DNA of 17,744 bases, taken from assembly GCA_021845835.1 (NCBI GenBank), contig JAJZVE010000018.1, positions 1 to 17,744 of the forward strand. The letters run 5' to 3'. This DNA comes from Pseudomonadota bacterium. GTDB lineage: Bacteria > Pseudomonadota > Alphaproteobacteria > Acetobacterales > Acetobacteraceae. The position numbers were made by a program, and so were the translations under genes. Positions 16,462 through 17,744 of the stretch are shown here, piece by piece. Position 1 is the first letter of the stretch. Each line of letters begins with the position of its first letter. The notes beneath the pieces were generated by a model. It ran no database searches. It was not told the origin of the DNA and was given only the letters and a program-made list of their open reading frames with translations.

Positions 16462-17744
16462 CTACTTCGTGATTGCCGCGGCACCGAAATATTCGAATCC
16501 GCCGCCTTCCCATGTCAGGCCAGTGAGCTTCTTGGAGGTCATCACCAGGTCGATGTTCTGATGCAATGGCATCTCCACCGCCTGTTCCATGATGATCTTC
16601 TGCGCCGCCTTGTAGATCCCGATGCGCTTGGCGGGATCGGTCACCTGCTGGCCCTCGGTCAGCAGCTTCGTCAGCGCCGGGTTGGTGTAGTGGCTCCAGT
16701 TGAAATACTGGCCCGGCAGGAACCAGAAGTGCAGGCCGTCTGGATCGACGTCGACGAACTGCAGCGGCGTCATGTTGATCTGGCCCTTGATGTTGGCTGC
16801 AAGCCAGGCCGGAACCGCCAACTGCTGCACCGTTGCGTCCATGCCGAACTTGAGCAGGTAGCCCTGGATGGCCTGCGCCAGCAGCGGGTACTCGGGCACC
16901 GTGGAGATCGCCGTGAGCTTGATGGTCAGCGGCTTGCCGTCTTTCTCCCAGAACTTGCCGGTCTTGGTCCAGCCATCCGCCTTGAGCAGTGTCGCCGCTT
17001 TGGCGGGGTCGTAACTGTACATGTGCTCGAGCGAGGGATCATAGGCCGTCATGCCCTTCTCAAGCGGTGTGTTGGAGATCGGGTGCGCGCCCGCGTCGGC
17101 GAGCTTGCTGACGCCGTTCTTATCCACCGCATACATGATCGCCTTGCGCACCGCGAGGTCATTCGTCGGCCAGAGGCTCGCGTTGATTGGCGCGAATATT
17201 CCCATGCCGCTGATCGGCACCGGCACCGCGTTGTAGCGCCCACCGGCCTTCAGCGCGTTCCAGAACACGCCTGGCGTCTCCTGCATCATCACGGACTGGC
17301 CGCTCTGGAACTGGTTAATGCGCGCCTGTGAGTTCGGAACGATATCGTACGTGATCTGAGCGATATCAGGTGGTCCACTGTGACCTGTCGCGGCCGGTCC
17401 CCACTTGTAAGCGTCATTCCGTTCGATCACGAGGCTCTGGTTCGGCTTGTAGCTCACGAACTTGAACGGTCCGGTGCCGGTCGGGTGCAGGCCGACGTCC
17501 TTGCCCCACTTCTTGATCGCGGTGGGGGACTGCATGCTGAGGTACGGCTCGGTGAGATGCGCGAGCAGCGGCGCGTAGGGGGCGGAGCAGGTGAACTCCA
17601 CCGTGTATTTCCCGGTTGCCTTCGCGGTCTTGCATGGGCCGAGCAGGCCCAGCGCCGACTTCGACTGTGTCGCGGGACTGGTGATGTAGTCGATATTCGC
17701 CACCACGGCCGCGGCGTCGAACGGAGTTCCGTCTTGGAAGAGAT
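16462..17744 (-). CDS. ABC transporter family-5 substrate-binding protein, C-terminal part (5' end outside window)
   Basis: The frame is open from the window end to TAG at 16462-16464, about 427 codons. It starts inside the conserved FQDGTPFDAAAVVANIDYI segment of SBP_bac_5 (OppA/DppA) proteins and has HPTGTGPFKFVSYKPNQSL, the family's T/G-TGPF motif, and KAIMYAVDKN in the second lobe. The protein end AAITK is typical. Roughly the first 80-100 residues, including the export signal, lie outside. It would capture peptides or similar solutes in the periplasm and deliver them to the transporter. A gap of 62 bases separates it from the amidohydrolase, with no terminator visible, so they are probably co-transcribed. 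Confidence 0.92.
   Translation of the reverse strand, partial: LFQDGTPFDAAAVVANIDYITSPATQSKSALGLLGPCKTAKATGKYTVEFTCSAPYAPLLAHLTEPYLSMQSPTAIKKWGKDVGLHPTGTGPFKFVSYKPNQSLVIERNDAYKWGPAATGHSGPPDIAQITYDIVPNSQARINQFQSGQSVMMQETPGVFWNALKAGGRYNAVPVPISGMGIFAPINASLWPTNDLAVRKAIMYAVDKNGVSKLADAGAHPISNTPLEKGMTAYDPSLEHMYSYDPAKAATLLKADGWTKTGKFWEKDGKPLTIKLTAISTVPEYPLLAQAIQGYLLKFGMDATVQQLAVPAWLAANIKGQINMTPLQFVDVDPDGLHFWFLPGQYFNWSHYTNPALTKLLTEGQQVTDPAKRIGIYKAAQKIIMEQAVEMPLHQNIDLVMTSKKLTGLTWEGGGFEYFGAAAITK

Noticed and set aside
15545..16561. 338-residue plus-strand frame, and similar long plus-strand frames at 13463-14128 and 16417-17331
   Set aside because: They are antisense to clearly identified amidohydrolase and transporter genes and have no family motifs.

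Overview
The window looks like a high-GC alphaproteobacterial chromosome. The evidence is the DUF3489 / DUF2924 / large serine recombinase module, which is typical of that class, an IS3-family remnant with an orfA start common in Rhizobiales and Acetobacteraceae, and overall codon use. The genus cannot be fixed from sequence alone. Three regions are visible: an accessory island that looks like anti-phage defence (about 1-8500), a mobile-element module (about 9000-12700), and a peptide-transport cluster on the minus strand that resembles core metabolism (13193 to the window end).

Region 1. Bases 2-345 hold IS3-family debris: the 3' end of an orfB transposase, followed directly by the decayed 5' end of an orfA. 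After it comes a tight plus-strand gene set (470-8496). Three genes in a row encode proteins with HEPN-type histidine motifs (RNSLAH, NACRHG and RSDYVH). They are followed by a 1653-residue protein with an N-terminal PD-(D/E)xK-like nuclease domain (DD..QAK), a STAND/NACHT-type P-loop NTPase (GLPGAGKS, LFIDGLD) and a very long helical C-terminal region. This layout matches the effector-switch-sensor plan of antiviral STAND proteins. A fifth small ORF (8146-8496) appears to be the broken-off C-terminus of the giant protein. A perfect 14-bp tandem duplication sits exactly at the stop/start junction, and removing one copy fuses the two ORFs in frame into a 1764-residue protein.

Region 2. After about 500 bp of unassigned sequence there is a YgjP/DUF45-type zinc metallopeptidase gene that has lost its 5' half. 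A leader with three successive hairpins (9479-9593) precedes three overlapping genes: DUF3489, DUF2924 and a large serine recombinase. Downstream of the recombinase lie small palindromes, a tRNA-3'-end-like sequence on the minus strand, and four copies of the 9-mer AACAGGGAA, three of them exactly 22 bp apart. This may mark a recombinase attachment or binding region. About 470 bp without a recognisable gene follow.

Region 3. On the minus strand, in transcription order, are an ABC transporter family-5 substrate-binding protein (5' end outside the window), an amidohydrolase of the metal-dependent dipeptidase-like type, and two OppD/OppF-like ATPases. Spacing and overlap suggest one operon for uptake of peptides or related solutes, plus intracellular hydrolysis. 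The permease genes are not in the window.
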